A DNA stretch of 64,000 nt from contig CAWINI010000002.1 in assembly GCA_963837395.1 (NCBI GenBank), positions 620,001-684,000 of the forward strand. The letters are read 5' to 3'. Below, in pieces: positions 1 through 7,773 of this stretch. Numbering within the stretch: position 1 is the first letter of the stretch; each line of letters opens with the position of its first letter. The DNA comes from CAVZQN01 sp963837395. GTDB taxonomy: Bacteria > Acidobacteriota > HRBIN11 > JAKEFK01. Below the pieces are notes generated by a model that saw nothing but the letters and a program-made list of their open reading frames with translations, searched no databases and had not been told where the DNA came from. Made by a program: the position numbers and the translations under genes.

Positions 1-1330
1 GTTTCAAAACGCGGAGATGGATGTCGTGGATGATCATATCTGACCAGAATCGCCAATAAGATTCAGGCCAAAGGTTGTGATAATACCAGGTCGTTCCTTC
101 CAGCAAAGTTCGATTGGCTGCAATCGATTTCAATCGAAACTGACCCTGTTGCGATAAAAAGAATCCCTCAAGGTGCGCTGGATGAATGTCCTCGTAGATC
201 GTCCATTCTTGCATCGGCGCCGGGTTTTTCAACACTCCAAATCGCAACAATCGCGGTTCATCCCAGACTGTTATCGGTTCAACAAAAGAACCAGTGGAAA
301 ATACGCAATGACGTACTGCTCCTGCGCCTTTCCCTTGAATTTCAGCACGAATCGGATACGCAATTCCAGTTCTGAAAATCCATTCGCGCGGTGGCGGTAA
401 TTCTGAAAAAGATACAACGTGATTCCAAACAATTTGCGGTGGTGCTTCAATTTCGATAGATGATATCACAGTGAACAAAGTTGGTTGTGGATGTTCAATT
501 GCTTGAATCATCATGATCGCAAACAGGAGTACGTTTGATACGCAATATAATTTCGGCGCTGCTTCCCGTTGAAATTGAAGCCAGTATCCTAATGTCGCTC
601 CAACCATTGCCAAAACTCCAAGGACTGGAGCGGCCATGATCAGGCAAATAATTCCTTCGAATGCAACGAACAGCAAAACTAATCCCACGATACCCATGGA
701 CAACAATGCAACAACCATGCATTCAGTCCATTTGCGATATTGGTGATAACTGTAAATCAAACTGGATGTTAACCCGAGGCAAAATGGTAACCCAACAAAA
801 AGTCCCCAGCCATATTGATTCAATGTTTGTACGCTGAACCGCGTGAAAACAAGCGCCGACAATGCATTTAACGCAAAGGCCGACAATGCACTTCCTGCTC
901 TGCTGCGCGGAATTAAGTTTCCTAAACTTGAACTGTCATCAGTAGCACGAACTCGAACCTGTTTTTCAGGCAGTAACGCGATGATTGCAAAAAAAAACAG
1001 ATTTACAATCGGCACAAAAAATAAGATTACCAGCCACACTGGCAAAGCACTTGCGCGAAGTCGTTTGATTGTAAGGACGCATCCGCTCCAAATAAAAGGC
1101 AATGCTGCAATCAGTAATGCAATCAAAAAGTTCTTATTTTGTTGAGGTGATAGATCGAGCTGTATCGGAAATAAATATTCCCAGATCCGCCATTTCCGGT
1201 GAAACAGCTGATATGCAATGATGCGATCAATGTTGTATTTGATCGCAAACAAAACCACACCCCAAAAAACATATTCTGCACGAGCAATGGTTCCGACGGG
1301 TGAGATCAAATCCGAAAATCTTAGCTTCAT
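1..1330 (-). CDS. DUF805-like membrane protein with C-terminal SRPBCC domain (partial)
   Basis: An open frame starts with ATG at 1330 and runs off the left edge without a stop (443 codons visible). The first ~115 residues resemble DUF805 membrane proteins: hydrophobic segments around a conserved K-R-L stretch (TIKRLRASALPVWLVILF). Further membrane segments follow to about residue 285. From about residue 290 the chain becomes soluble and looks like an SRPBCC/polyketide-cyclase lipid-binding fold (start SSIEIEAPPQIVWNHV). The ATG overlaps the stop of the upstream gene as ATGA, so the two are very likely translationally coupled. The function is unknown; membrane location is clear and the SRPBCC call is by pattern. 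Confidence 0.75.
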   Translation of the reverse strand, partial: MKLRFSDLISPVGTIARAEYVFWGVVLFAIKYNIDRIIAYQLFHRKWRIWEYLFPIQLDLSPQQNKNFLIALLIAALPFIWSGCVLTIKRLRASALPVWLVILFFVPIVNLFFFAIIALLPEKQVRVRATDDSSSLGNLIPRSRAGSALSAFALNALSALVFTRFSVQTLNQYGWGLFVGLPFCLGLTSSLIYSYHQYRKWTECMVVALLSMGIVGLVLLFVAFEGIICLIMAAPVLGVLAMVGATLGYWLQFQREAAPKLYCVSNVLLFAIMMIQAIEHPQPTLFTVISSIEIEAPPQIVWNHVVSFSELPPPREWIFRTGIAYPIRAEIQGKGAGAVRHCVFSTGSFVEPITVWDEPRLLRFGVLKNPAPMQEWTIYEDIHPAHLEGFFLSQQGQFRLKSIAANRTLLEGTTWYYHNLWPESYWRFWSDMIIHDIHLRVLK

Positions 1331-1746
1331 AACTTCAGAAAAGTGGCGAGCGTGAAATAAACAGAAATCAAATTACCTAGAAAAAGGATCACGTATTCAA
1401 TGCGCGCGTGTAGATACATTAACTTTCCAGAAATCAGATCGCAGATAAATCTAACGAGAACCACCATGGAACAGAGCAGAGCGGGAATAAGAAGCGGCGC
1501 AAAAAATATCAAGCCATCAGGAAAAAGGGCCAAAAATAAAAGTAAAATTGGTGGAACAATTTGAATTAAAACAGGTAATGATGGAGCCAGGTAAATATCG
1601 CCGGTGCAGGCAAAAACACTGCAATGTTGATTTTCGTACCAGCAGGTGGTGTGATGAACGGTATGGCATTTGCCGCAAGAGATGATTTCATCTTTCGGAT
1701 GAAGTCCGCAGTGGCAGTATGGACATCGAAGCGCTACCGCTCTCAT
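1327..1746 (-). CDS. Zinc-ribbon/RING-like membrane protein
   Basis: A 139-residue protein. The N-terminal ~45 residues hold Cys/His pairs (CPYCHCGLHPKD, CGKCHTVHHTTCW, CSVFAC) in a RING- or zinc-ribbon-like order, so they probably bind zinc. Three to four hydrophobic segments follow (about residues 52-75, 78-100 and 115-137). A strong ribosome site (AGGAGGG, about 8 bases upstream) fixes the ATG. Its TGA overlaps the ATG of the downstream DUF805/SRPBCC gene. This kind of cytosolic Cys-rich head on a membrane stem occurs in many uncharacterised bacterial proteins; no role is assigned. Confidence 0.8.
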   Translation of the reverse strand: MRAVALRCPYCHCGLHPKDEIISCGKCHTVHHTTCWYENQHCSVFACTGDIYLAPSLPVLIQIVPPILLLFLALFPDGLIFFAPLLIPALLCSMVVLVRFICDLISGKLMYLHARIEYVILFLGNLISVYFTLATFLKL

Positions 1747-1765
1747 TTTGACCCTCCTACAGCAT

Positions 1766-1858
1766 AATTCGTAATGCGTAATCCGTAATGCGTAATGCGT
1801 AATGCTAGAGCCGGTAGAGCGTATGGAGCTAATTACGAATTACTTATTACGTATCACG
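1766..1858. repeat. Intergenic CGTAAT-type palindromic repeat
   Basis: A run of degenerate units (GTAATGCGTAATCC...) is followed, after a short spacer, by the reverse-complement motif (TTACGAATTACTTATTACG). The same design recurs at 39565-39652, so this is a dispersed intergenic palindrome and not a gene. Confidence 0.6.
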
Positions 1859-1909
1859 TCGATCCAATTATCGTATATTCCGTAATTTCTGTCAATACAG
1901 AAATAACAT

Positions 1910-1988
1910 AATCGTACTCGTACTCTTAATCGTAATCGTATCGGAATTCCAATCGAGTACGATTACGAGTATGAGTAAGATTACGATT
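1910..1988. repeat. Long imperfect inverted repeat downstream of hisC
   Basis: Two ~31-base arms built from CGTAATC/CGTACTC units (1910-1940 and 1958-1988) are imperfect reverse complements around a short core. The hisC stop codon lies in the right arm. It may act as a transcript end or mRNA-stabilising hairpin, but no clear T-run marks it as a standard terminator. Confidence 0.6.
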
Positions 1989-3084
1989 AAAGGATTATCT
2001 TAAATGCTTCCAGGAAGGCTTGATTCTCTTCCGGCTTTCCGATAGTTACCCTGAGTCCATCATCGCAATTCAGTGATCGCATAGAGCGAACAATGATGCC
2101 GCGAACTAACAACTCTTTGAAAATTCGCTCGGCATCCGGAAGCGGAATTAAGACGAAATTCGTTGCAGATGGAACAAAGGGAATATTCAACTCGCGTAAT
2201 TTATTTTGAAGTAGTTCTCGTTGTACGCGATTTGTTTGTCTGGAAAAATTGATGAAATTCCCATCCGATAATGCGGCAATGGCTGCAGCCTGAGCAACGC
2301 TGCTCGTGTTAAAAGGTGGGCGGATGCGATTCAGGTTTTTGATAATTTCTTCCGTAGCGATTGCATAACCGATCCGAATTCCGGCTAAGCCATGAATTTT
2401 TGAAAAGGTCCGCAGCACAATAATATTTTCGAATTGACCTAAAAATTCCAGACCGCTTGCATAATCCGGATCTTCAACGTAATCGAAGTAAGCCTCATCC
2501 AAAACTACCAACACTCGGGGCGGAACCTGTTTCAAAAAAGATTCCAACGCATTTCTCTTCAGGATCGTGCCGGTTGGATTATTTGGATTAGCAATATAAA
2601 CCAGCAAAGTATGATCATCAATGGCCTTCAGGATTGCGGGGAGATCAAAGGTGAAATCACGAAGAGGTACAGTTTTGCATTCTGCATTCATTCCAACGGT
2701 CACCATCCGGTACATTAAAAATGTTTGATCTGCGGTGACTGTGTTGGAGGTTGGCTCTAAATATGTTCGTGCGATGATTTCGATAAGATCTGTTGAGCCA
2801 TTTCCCAAAATGATCTTTCCGGATTGAATGCCAAGCTTTTCAGAAAGAGCTTTTTTTAAATAATATCCATTTCCATCAGGGTACCGATGCACTTTTTCCA
2901 GCGATGTCTTCATTACTTCCAGTGCAGCAGGAGATGGTCCAAAACAATTTTCATTGGAGGCCATTTTGATTACGTGAGTTAATCCAAGCTCACGCATCAG
3001 TTCTTCTTCGGGTTTTCCTGGCAAGTAAGGTTCGATTTTCAAAATGTTTGAAGGAACATTCAGTCGCGAATTATTTTCGGTCAT
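1987..3084 (-). CDS. hisC: Histidinol-phosphate aminotransferase
   Basis: A PLP-dependent fold-type I aminotransferase of 365 residues, the usual HisC length. It would convert imidazole acetol phosphate and glutamate to histidinol phosphate in cytosolic histidine synthesis. Visible motifs are SNENCFGPSP near the N-terminus, ANPNNPTG, LDEAYFDY, and the PLP lysine in TFSKIHGLAGIRIGYA at about residue 230. The ATG overlaps the TGA of the upstream pseudouridine synthase gene (ATGA), giving an scpB-rluB-hisC operon on the minus strand. No other his genes lie nearby, so an aromatic-amino-acid role is also possible, as for other HisC-like enzymes. Confidence 0.9.
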   Translation of the reverse strand: MTENNSRLNVPSNILKIEPYLPGKPEEELMRELGLTHVIKMASNENCFGPSPAALEVMKTSLEKVHRYPDGNGYYLKKALSEKLGIQSGKIILGNGSTDLIEIIARTYLEPTSNTVTADQTFLMYRMVTVGMNAECKTVPLRDFTFDLPAILKAIDDHTLLVYIANPNNPTGTILKRNALESFLKQVPPRVLVVLDEAYFDYVEDPDYASGLEFLGQFENIIVLRTFSKIHGLAGIRIGYAIATEEIIKNLNRIRPPFNTSSVAQAAAIAALSDGNFINFSRQTNRVQRELLQNKLRELNIPFVPSATNFVLIPLPDAERIFKELLVRGIIVRSMRSLNCDDGLRVTIGKPEENQAFLEAFKIIL

Positions 3085-3830
3085 GAGTGCTTTCCTTTTT
3101 TTTGTGGACGGGTGTAAGCTCCGCCACCACTCAAGATCTTAATTTCCTGAGGTTTCAGCATCCGATATTCACCAGGCCTCAAACTATCATCACGGATCGC
3201 GCCAATAGCAACGCGTTTCAGTTTTAAAACCGAATGGCCAATTTTTTCAAACATATTTCGAATTTGATTTTGTTTTCCTTCTCGAATTGTAATCTCAAGC
3301 CACGCATTTTTGCGCGTCTCAATAATTTTGATCTTTGCAGGCAAAGTTTTTCTGCCTTCCAGTACAATGCCGGTACGTAGTTTATTTATTTTGATTTCTT
3401 CCGGAATTCCTTTTACTTTCGCAATATAAACTTTTTCCAATGCATGCGATGGATGTTCGATCTTTTGCGCAAGATCACCATCATTGGTCAGGATCAACAA
3501 ACCTTCGGTATGATAATCGAGTCTGCCAACGGGATAAAGACGCACTGGAATGTTATCAACCAATTTTTTTACGGTGGGACGTCCTTCAGGATCACGTAAA
3601 GATGTAATGTAGCCATCAGGCTTATTTAATAGCACCGAAATTTTTGGTTGTTTAGGCTCAATTCGTTTGCCATCAACATCGATGGTATCGCGATCAGGAT
3701 CGGCTTTACTACCAAGTTCGAAAACCGTTTTGCCGTTAATGCGCACCCGGCCTTCGCGGATTAATTCTTCAGCTTTTCGACGTGAAGTTACTCCGGCCTG
3801 GGAGATGATTTTTTGGAGACGCACTTGCAT
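3081..3830 (-). CDS. rluB: RsuA/RluB-family rRNA pseudouridine synthase
   Basis: An N-terminal S4 RNA-binding domain (VRLQKIISQAGVTSRRKAEE) is followed by the RsuA/RluB catalytic domain with the signature GRLDYHTEGLL, whose Asp is the catalytic residue. It modifies uridine in rRNA, probably 23S. The frame opens at a TTG at 3842, but the ATG at 3830 gives the normal family N-terminus and is preferred. It sits 20 bases after scpB and overlaps hisC by ATGA. The scpB-rluB order is common across bacteria, which supports the RluB assignment over RsuA. Confidence 0.88.
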   Translation of the reverse strand: MQVRLQKIISQAGVTSRRKAEELIREGRVRINGKTVFELGSKADPDRDTIDVDGKRIEPKQPKISVLLNKPDGYITSLRDPEGRPTVKKLVDNIPVRLYPVGRLDYHTEGLLILTNDGDLAQKIEHPSHALEKVYIAKVKGIPEEIKINKLRTGIVLEGRKTLPAKIKIIETRKNAWLEITIREGKQNQIRNMFEKIGHSVLKLKRVAIGAIRDDSLRPGEYRMLKPQEIKILSGGGAYTRPQKKGKHS

Positions 3831-3850
3831 GACTAACCACAAAAACGCGG

Positions 3851-4477
3851 TTAATTTCCTTCTTCAACTGAAGCTTCGGGGGACTCCTCGGGATCCATTT
3901 CTAATTCTGCTTCCGGTTGCGCATGGAAAATTTCAGGACTTAGTTTTTCGCCAATCAATTCTTCAAATTCCTGTAACTGTGGCATTTCTGAAAGATCTTT
4001 TAGACCGAAATGTACAAGAAATTCCCGATTCGTTCCATAAAGGAAAGGACGTCCAACCACCCTTTTTCTACCCAAAACTTTAATGAAGTTGCACTCTAAA
4101 AGTGTTTTCAAGGCACCCGCCGCATTACAAGAACGGATTTCAGAAATTTCAGGAAGGGTAATTGGTTGTTTATAGGCAATGATAGCTAAAGTTTCCAATG
4201 CAGATCGCGATAAACGGATGACCAGAGGTTTTGAAAATAATGCTTGAATATGTGAGTCCCATCGCGGATGGCTGAATAATTGATATCCTGCAGCAACTTC
4301 TTTTAGAACGAAACCGCTTCCTTTTGTTTCCAGATCGGATTGAATTTCAGAAAGCGTTTCCTGGATCAATTCCTTATCTGTATCATTCATCACTGATTGA
4401 AAATGATCCAGAGTTAAAGGTTCGGTTGCAGTGAATAACAGAGCCTCAAGTAATGATCGAATCTCAGTTTTTTCCAT
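3851..4477 (-). CDS. scpB: Segregation and condensation protein B
   Basis: ScpB, the winged-helix kleisin-associated subunit of the Smc-ScpAB condensin complex for chromosome compaction. About 208 residues. Family features include the N-terminal LLEALLFTATEPL and the conserved central block ALETLAIIAYKQPITLPEISEIR, followed by a second winged helix (VVGRPFLYGTNREFLVHFGL) and an acidic tail rich in Glu/Pro. ATG at 4477 (MEKTEIRS) is preferred; a GTG at 4495 would add six residues. No scpA lies next to it in this window; the divergent neighbour is a SirB1-like gene. Confidence 0.92.
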   Translation of the reverse strand: MEKTEIRSLLEALLFTATEPLTLDHFQSVMNDTDKELIQETLSEIQSDLETKGSGFVLKEVAAGYQLFSHPRWDSHIQALFSKPLVIRLSRSALETLAIIAYKQPITLPEISEIRSCNAAGALKTLLECNFIKVLGRKRVVGRPFLYGTNREFLVHFGLKDLSEMPQLQEFEELIGEKLSPEIFHAQPEAELEMDPEESPEASVEEGN

Positions 4478-4504
4478 AACCGCACATTGTATCACTGAAA
4501 CATG

Positions 4505-4570
4505 GAATTCACGGAATTTACTGAAAGCTCCTTTCCGTGTTTCCGGTGGCTTTCGTGCTTCCGTGATTCA
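4505..4570. repeat. Inverted repeat between scpB and SirB1-like gene
   Basis: The arms GAATTCACGGAA and TTCCGTGATTC flank a core that itself contains CGTGTTTCC/GAAAG-type units. It occupies the divergent scpB/sirB1 gap, where promoters of both genes must also lie. It is another member of the palindromic intergenic elements in this genome. Confidence 0.5.
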
Positions 4571-4588
4571 GTATAAGATGGATTTGCA

Positions 4589-5416
4589 ATGGTTACTTCA
4601 ATCGATTACTTCAAAAACTTAGCCTCACTGCCCGATCACAAAATAAGTTTAGCCGAAGCGGCATTACAAATCGCATTGGATGAATATCCTGAATTGGACA
4701 TTTCGCATTACAGGAAATTGTTAAAAGGCTGGAGTGATTCAATGAATGCGAAGCTTTCTAGAAAGCCTGTAAGAAATCAACTGGACGAAATCAATCAATG
4801 GCTATTTAATAAAATGAATTTTACCGGCAACATTGAAAACTATTATGATCCACGCAATAGTTTTTTAAATGATGTAATGGATCGTCGCACCGGTATTCCT
4901 ATCACGTTGTCTGTCATTTATCTGGAAATGGCGTGGGCTTTAGGTCTGGCTGCTGCGGGTGTTGGATTTCCTGGTCACTTTTTAGTCAGAGTGATTGAGG
5001 ATAGTAAGCCGATATATATCGATCCATTTCACAAAGGTAACATTATGACGGCCGAAGAATGCATGGAATTTCTGAATGAACTTACGGAAGGAGAGCTTGA
5101 ATTTGACCAAAAATTTTTGAGCACGGTAAACAAGAAAGAAATTATTGTGCGAATGCTGAGAAATCTAAAACGTATCTATCTTGAAGTCAGTAATTATTCC
5201 AAGCTCATTAAAATTCTTGATCATCTTATTATAATAACTGCCGGAGAAGCGGAAGAGATTCGCGATCGAGGAATCATTTATTATCAAATGAAGGCTTTTA
5301 AAAATGCTCTCCATGACTTTGAAACATTTCTTTCAATAGCTCCGGACTCCGAAGATGCGGAAGTAATCCAGCAATATCTCCAGGTTTTGCAGGAATATGA
5401 TCTGCACCTGAACTAA
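4589..5416 (+). CDS. SirB1-family transglutaminase-like/TPR protein
   Basis: A 275-residue cytosolic protein. The N-terminal ~170 residues match the SirB1/transglutaminase-like family: YYDPRNSFLNDVMDRRTGIPITLSVIYLEMA and the GFPGHFLVRV block. The C-terminal ~90 residues form TPR-like helices (LIKILDHLIIITAGEAEEIRDRG...). Most family members are thought not to be proteases, because the transglutaminase Cys is usually lost; no convincing Cys is seen here either. It is divergent from scpB. The exact function of the family is unsettled. Confidence 0.85.
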   Translation: MVTSIDYFKNLASLPDHKISLAEAALQIALDEYPELDISHYRKLLKGWSDSMNAKLSRKPVRNQLDEINQWLFNKMNFTGNIENYYDPRNSFLNDVMDRRTGIPITLSVIYLEMAWALGLAAAGVGFPGHFLVRVIEDSKPIYIDPFHKGNIMTAEECMEFLNELTEGELEFDQKFLSTVNKKEIIVRMLRNLKRIYLEVSNYSKLIKILDHLIIITAGEAEEIRDRGIIYYQMKAFKNALHDFETFLSIAPDSEDAEVIQQYLQVLQEYDLHLN

Positions 5417-5483
5417 TCTACGTTAGTAAATTCCTCGAGCCTTGACATTGACTCATCACAAGCCCGTTTTTAACATTGAAATT

Positions 5484-5954
5484 ATGGAGAGAAAATATTA
5501 TTACTTCCTGGATAAAGAAGGCCGTATCTGGCACGAAGGTACAGAGATAACAGATCCTCGGTTTGCTTATTTAGTTCATCGAAGTATGCAGAAAGTTGAA
5601 AGTGGTTATCTGGTGAAGTGTCAGGGCGAAGATTGTTATTTCCAGGTTGAAGATGTTCCTTATGTTGTACAAGATGTTGCTCTTCATAAAAATGAGCACG
5701 ATTCTTTGCGACAAATCGATTTGATTTTTCCTGGAGGATACACAGAAGTTCTTGATGTATCTACGCTTTATGTATCGGATCAAAACGTGCTTTATGGTAA
5801 AGTTCGAAACGGAAAATTGGATGCACGGTTTACGTTAAAATCTTTTTTTCATCTTGCTCCTTTCATAGAACAAGATCCTTCCGGACGTGATTATGCAATT
5901 GAGGTCGGTGGAAAAAAGTACATAATTATTCAGCCTGCGGTTCAGCAACAGTAG
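5484..5954 (+). CDS. DUF4505 (UPF0598) family protein
   Basis: About 156 residues beginning MERKYYYFLDKEGRIWHEG, the hallmark start of the DUF4505/UPF0598 family that also has a eukaryotic mitochondrial member (C8orf82). Further family-like blocks are CQGEDCYFQVEDVPYVVQDV and the closing VGGKKYIIIQP. The upstream TTG at 5442 would add 14 poor residues and lies within a possible -35 (TTGACT 5448, TAACAT 5471), so ATG 5484 is chosen; if that promoter is real the mRNA is nearly leaderless. The function is unknown. Confidence 0.8.
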   Translation: MERKYYYFLDKEGRIWHEGTEITDPRFAYLVHRSMQKVESGYLVKCQGEDCYFQVEDVPYVVQDVALHKNEHDSLRQIDLIFPGGYTEVLDVSTLYVSDQNVLYGKVRNGKLDARFTLKSFFHLAPFIEQDPSGRDYAIEVGGKKYIIIQPAVQQQ

Positions 5955-5993
5955 CTGGAAGTTCTGAACGCCCAAGGTTTTAGGATATAATTC

Positions 5994-6359
5994 ATGACGA
6001 TAATGGCGTTTAAAGTTCCAGAGAAGCAGACATTTAAGATCGGGGAGGTATGTGAGATGCTTCAGCTGGAGCCGTACGTTTTGCGATACTGGGAATCTGA
6101 ATTTGACGATTTAAGTCCGAAAAAGAATGCCATGGGACAGCGCATTTATCGTCCTCGCGATATTGAGATCATTTATCTCATCAAGAAATTATTATACGAG
6201 GAAGGTTATACGATTCTGGGTGCGCGTAAACAATTGAAGCGTGAGATCACCAAATTGGATGGTGGCGATGCTTCCATGGATCGTGAGGAGGTGGTCCAGA
6301 ATTTGAAGAAAATTCGGTGGGAACTCCAGGAGATACTAACCCTATTCAATAAGCGATGA
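5994..6359 (+). CDS. MerR-family transcriptional regulator
   Basis: A 121-residue protein with an N-terminal MerR winged helix: FKIGEVCEMLQLEPYVLRYWESEF then GQRIYRPRDIEIIYLIKKLLYEEGYTI. A short helical tail (VVQNLKKIRWELQEIL) probably dimerises. No metal-binding Cys or ligand domain is visible. This small type is common next to tRNA and housekeeping genes in several phyla, and its target is not evident. A second in-frame ATG (6003) is possible. Confidence 0.9.
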   Translation: MTIMAFKVPEKQTFKIGEVCEMLQLEPYVLRYWESEFDDLSPKKNAMGQRIYRPRDIEIIYLIKKLLYEEGYTILGARKQLKREITKLDGGDASMDREEVVQNLKKIRWELQEILTLFNKR

Positions 6360-6426
6360 TTGAGAATTGAGGATGGATGATTGCGAGTTAGCGATCCTCA
6401 ATCTTCAATACTCAATTCTCAGTTTT
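6360..6426. repeat. Palindromic element upstream of tRNA-Pro(GGG)
   Basis: The arms TTGAGAATTGAGGAT and ATACTCAATTCTCA pair across a GCGATCCTC core. A sister copy lies between the two tRNA genes (6509-6580). Confidence 0.6.
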
Positions 6427-6431
6427 TCAGT

Positions 6432-6508
6432 CGGGACGTAGCGCAGCCTGGTAGCGCACATGCTTGGGGTGCATGTGGTCGGAGGTTCAAATCCTCTCGT
6501 CCCGACCA
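6432..6508 (+). tRNA. tRNA-Pro (anticodon GGG)
   Basis: A full cloverleaf of 77 bases. The acceptor stem CGGGACG pairs with CGTCCCG and is followed by ACCA, so the CCA end is encoded. D arm GCGC/GCGC, anticodon stem CATGC/GCATG with loop TTGGGGT giving anticodon GGG, T arm GGAGG TTCAAAT CCTCT. The bulky D-loop AGCCTGGTA and the overall layout are typical of bacterial tRNA-Pro. Confidence 0.95.
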
Positions 6509-6580
6509 ATTTTTAGATGAGAATAGAGGATGGAGGATTAAGGATTGCGATCCTCAATCTTCGATCTTCGATTCTCATAT
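6509..6580. repeat. Second palindromic element between the two tRNA-Pro genes
   Basis: GATGAGAATAGAGGATGG pairs loosely with CGATTCTCATAT across the same GCGATCCTCAATCTTC core seen at 6360-6426. Both are copies of one short mobile-looking palindrome. Confidence 0.55.
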
Positions 6581-6582
6581 TT

Positions 6583-6656
<74 letters not shown>

Positions 6657-6661
6657 TTAAC

Positions 6662-6738
6662 TTTTTTTGCCGCAGAGTTCGCAGAGCACGCAGAATAAAA
6701 TATAATTCAGCGATTTCTGCGTTCTCTGCGGTAAAAAA
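6662..6738. repeat. GCAGAG-type inverted repeat
   Basis: TTTTTTGCCGCAGAG... and ...CTCTGCGGTAAAAAA form long arms with internal CGCAGA repeats. With a T-run on each side it may end transcription after the tRNA genes. It lies immediately before the acylphosphatase gene. Confidence 0.6.
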
Positions 6739-6746
6739 TCATTTCA

Positions 6747-7022
6747 ATGATTGCCCGTAGATATTTCATTTCTGGCGATGTGCAAGGCGTTGGCTTCCGC
6801 TATTTTGTATTGCGAGAAGTACAACGCATTGGTGACATTAAAGGATTTGTTCGGAACTTACCGGACGGCAGAGTAGAAGCTTACGCGGAAAGTGACTCCG
6901 AAAATATCCAGAAATTGGAAAAAGCTTTGCATAAAGGCCCAGGGATGGCCGAGGTAACAAATGTAAGGATCGAAGAGGAAACTCCCGAAGGCCAATATCC
7001 CGATTTTCGAATCACAATTTGA
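6747..7022 (+). CDS. acyP: Acylphosphatase
   Basis: A 91-residue cytosolic acylphosphatase, normal family length, hydrolysing acyl phosphates such as acetyl phosphate or 1,3-bisphosphoglycerate. The signature GDVQGVGFRYF carries the phosphate-binding Arg (R18), and GFVRNLPDGRVE carries the catalytic Asn (N37). The start follows a palindromic repeat with no strong ribosome site. It lies just upstream of apt, with a long inverted repeat between them, so co-transcription is uncertain. Confidence 0.95.
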   Translation: MIARRYFISGDVQGVGFRYFVLREVQRIGDIKGFVRNLPDGRVEAYAESDSENIQKLEKALHKGPGMAEVTNVRIEEETPEGQYPDFRITI

Positions 7023-7023
7023 G

Positions 7024-7113
7024 ATTTTCAACACGACGGCACCGAGACACGACGGATCACCAAAAATAGAATATTTTGTGAGCAATTGTGTCTTTGAGTC
7101 TTTGTGTTGAAAA
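7024..7113. repeat. Inverted repeat between acyP and apt
   Basis: TTTTCAACAC at 7024 pairs with GTGTTGAAAA ending at 7113. The arms carry degenerate ACACGACG and GTCTTTGAGTC units. Similar CACAAAGA fragments occur elsewhere in the window (e.g. 46537 and 52153). Confidence 0.6.
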
Positions 7114-7133
7114 CAGCGTTTAGGAGGGCACGA

Positions 7134-7646
7134 ATGGATCTTAAAGAATGTATCAGGGACGTTCCGGATTTTCCAAAAAAAGGCATCATCTTCAAAGACA
7201 TAACCACTCTACTAAAAGATTCGAAAGCATTACGCTGCACCGTTGATTTAATGGCAGATCGCTACAAAAATGAAAAAATTGATCAAGTGATCGGAATTGA
7301 ATCGCGTGGTTTTATTTTCGGCAGCCCTCTTGCATATCACATTAACGCTGGTTTCATTCCTGTAAGAAAGCCAGGAAAGCTTCCATCAGTAACTGAACGC
7401 ATCTCTTATGATCTTGAATATGGAACTGATAGTCTCGAAATTCATAAAGATGCATTAGAGCCCGGTCAAAGAGTATTGATTGTGGATGACCTTCTCGCAA
7501 CCGGTGGAACTGCAGCAGCTGTAGCAAAGCTTGCGGAAAAATTGCAGGCAGAAGTTGTGGGACTTGGATTCATTATTGAATTGACCTTCCTGAATGGCCG
7601 CGAAAAATTAAAAGGCCACAAAGTTCATTCTCTAATTCAATACTGA
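7134..7646 (+). CDS. apt: Adenine phosphoribosyltransferase
   Basis: A 170-residue purine-salvage enzyme making AMP from adenine and PRPP. It starts DLKECIRDVPDFPKKGIIFKDIT, the classic Apt N-terminus, and has the PRPP-binding loop VLIVDDLLATGGTA at about residues 107-120. The flap region GFIPVRKPGKLP is also typical. ATG 7134 has a strong ribosome site (AGGAGGG ending 7 bases upstream); the longer frame from 7104 would add ten unrelated residues. Confidence 0.96.
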   Translation: MDLKECIRDVPDFPKKGIIFKDITTLLKDSKALRCTVDLMADRYKNEKIDQVIGIESRGFIFGSPLAYHINAGFIPVRKPGKLPSVTERISYDLEYGTDSLEIHKDALEPGQRVLIVDDLLATGGTAAAVAKLAEKLQAEVVGLGFIIELTFLNGREKLKGHKVHSLIQY

Positions 7647-7773
7647 TTTCTTCTTTCGTATCATCCAAAAATCCTCCTGAGTTCGTACAGATAAGACGGA
7701 GTCAGAAAGCAATTCTCGGCGTTGTGCCTGCCTGAGTGATTGCGGATTGATATCCAATAATGGAGGATTACTA

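Noticed and set aside
843..1145. Plus-strand ORF of 100 codons
   Set aside because: It is antisense to the long DUF805/SRPBCC frame, which has membrane-protein composition and a coupled start.
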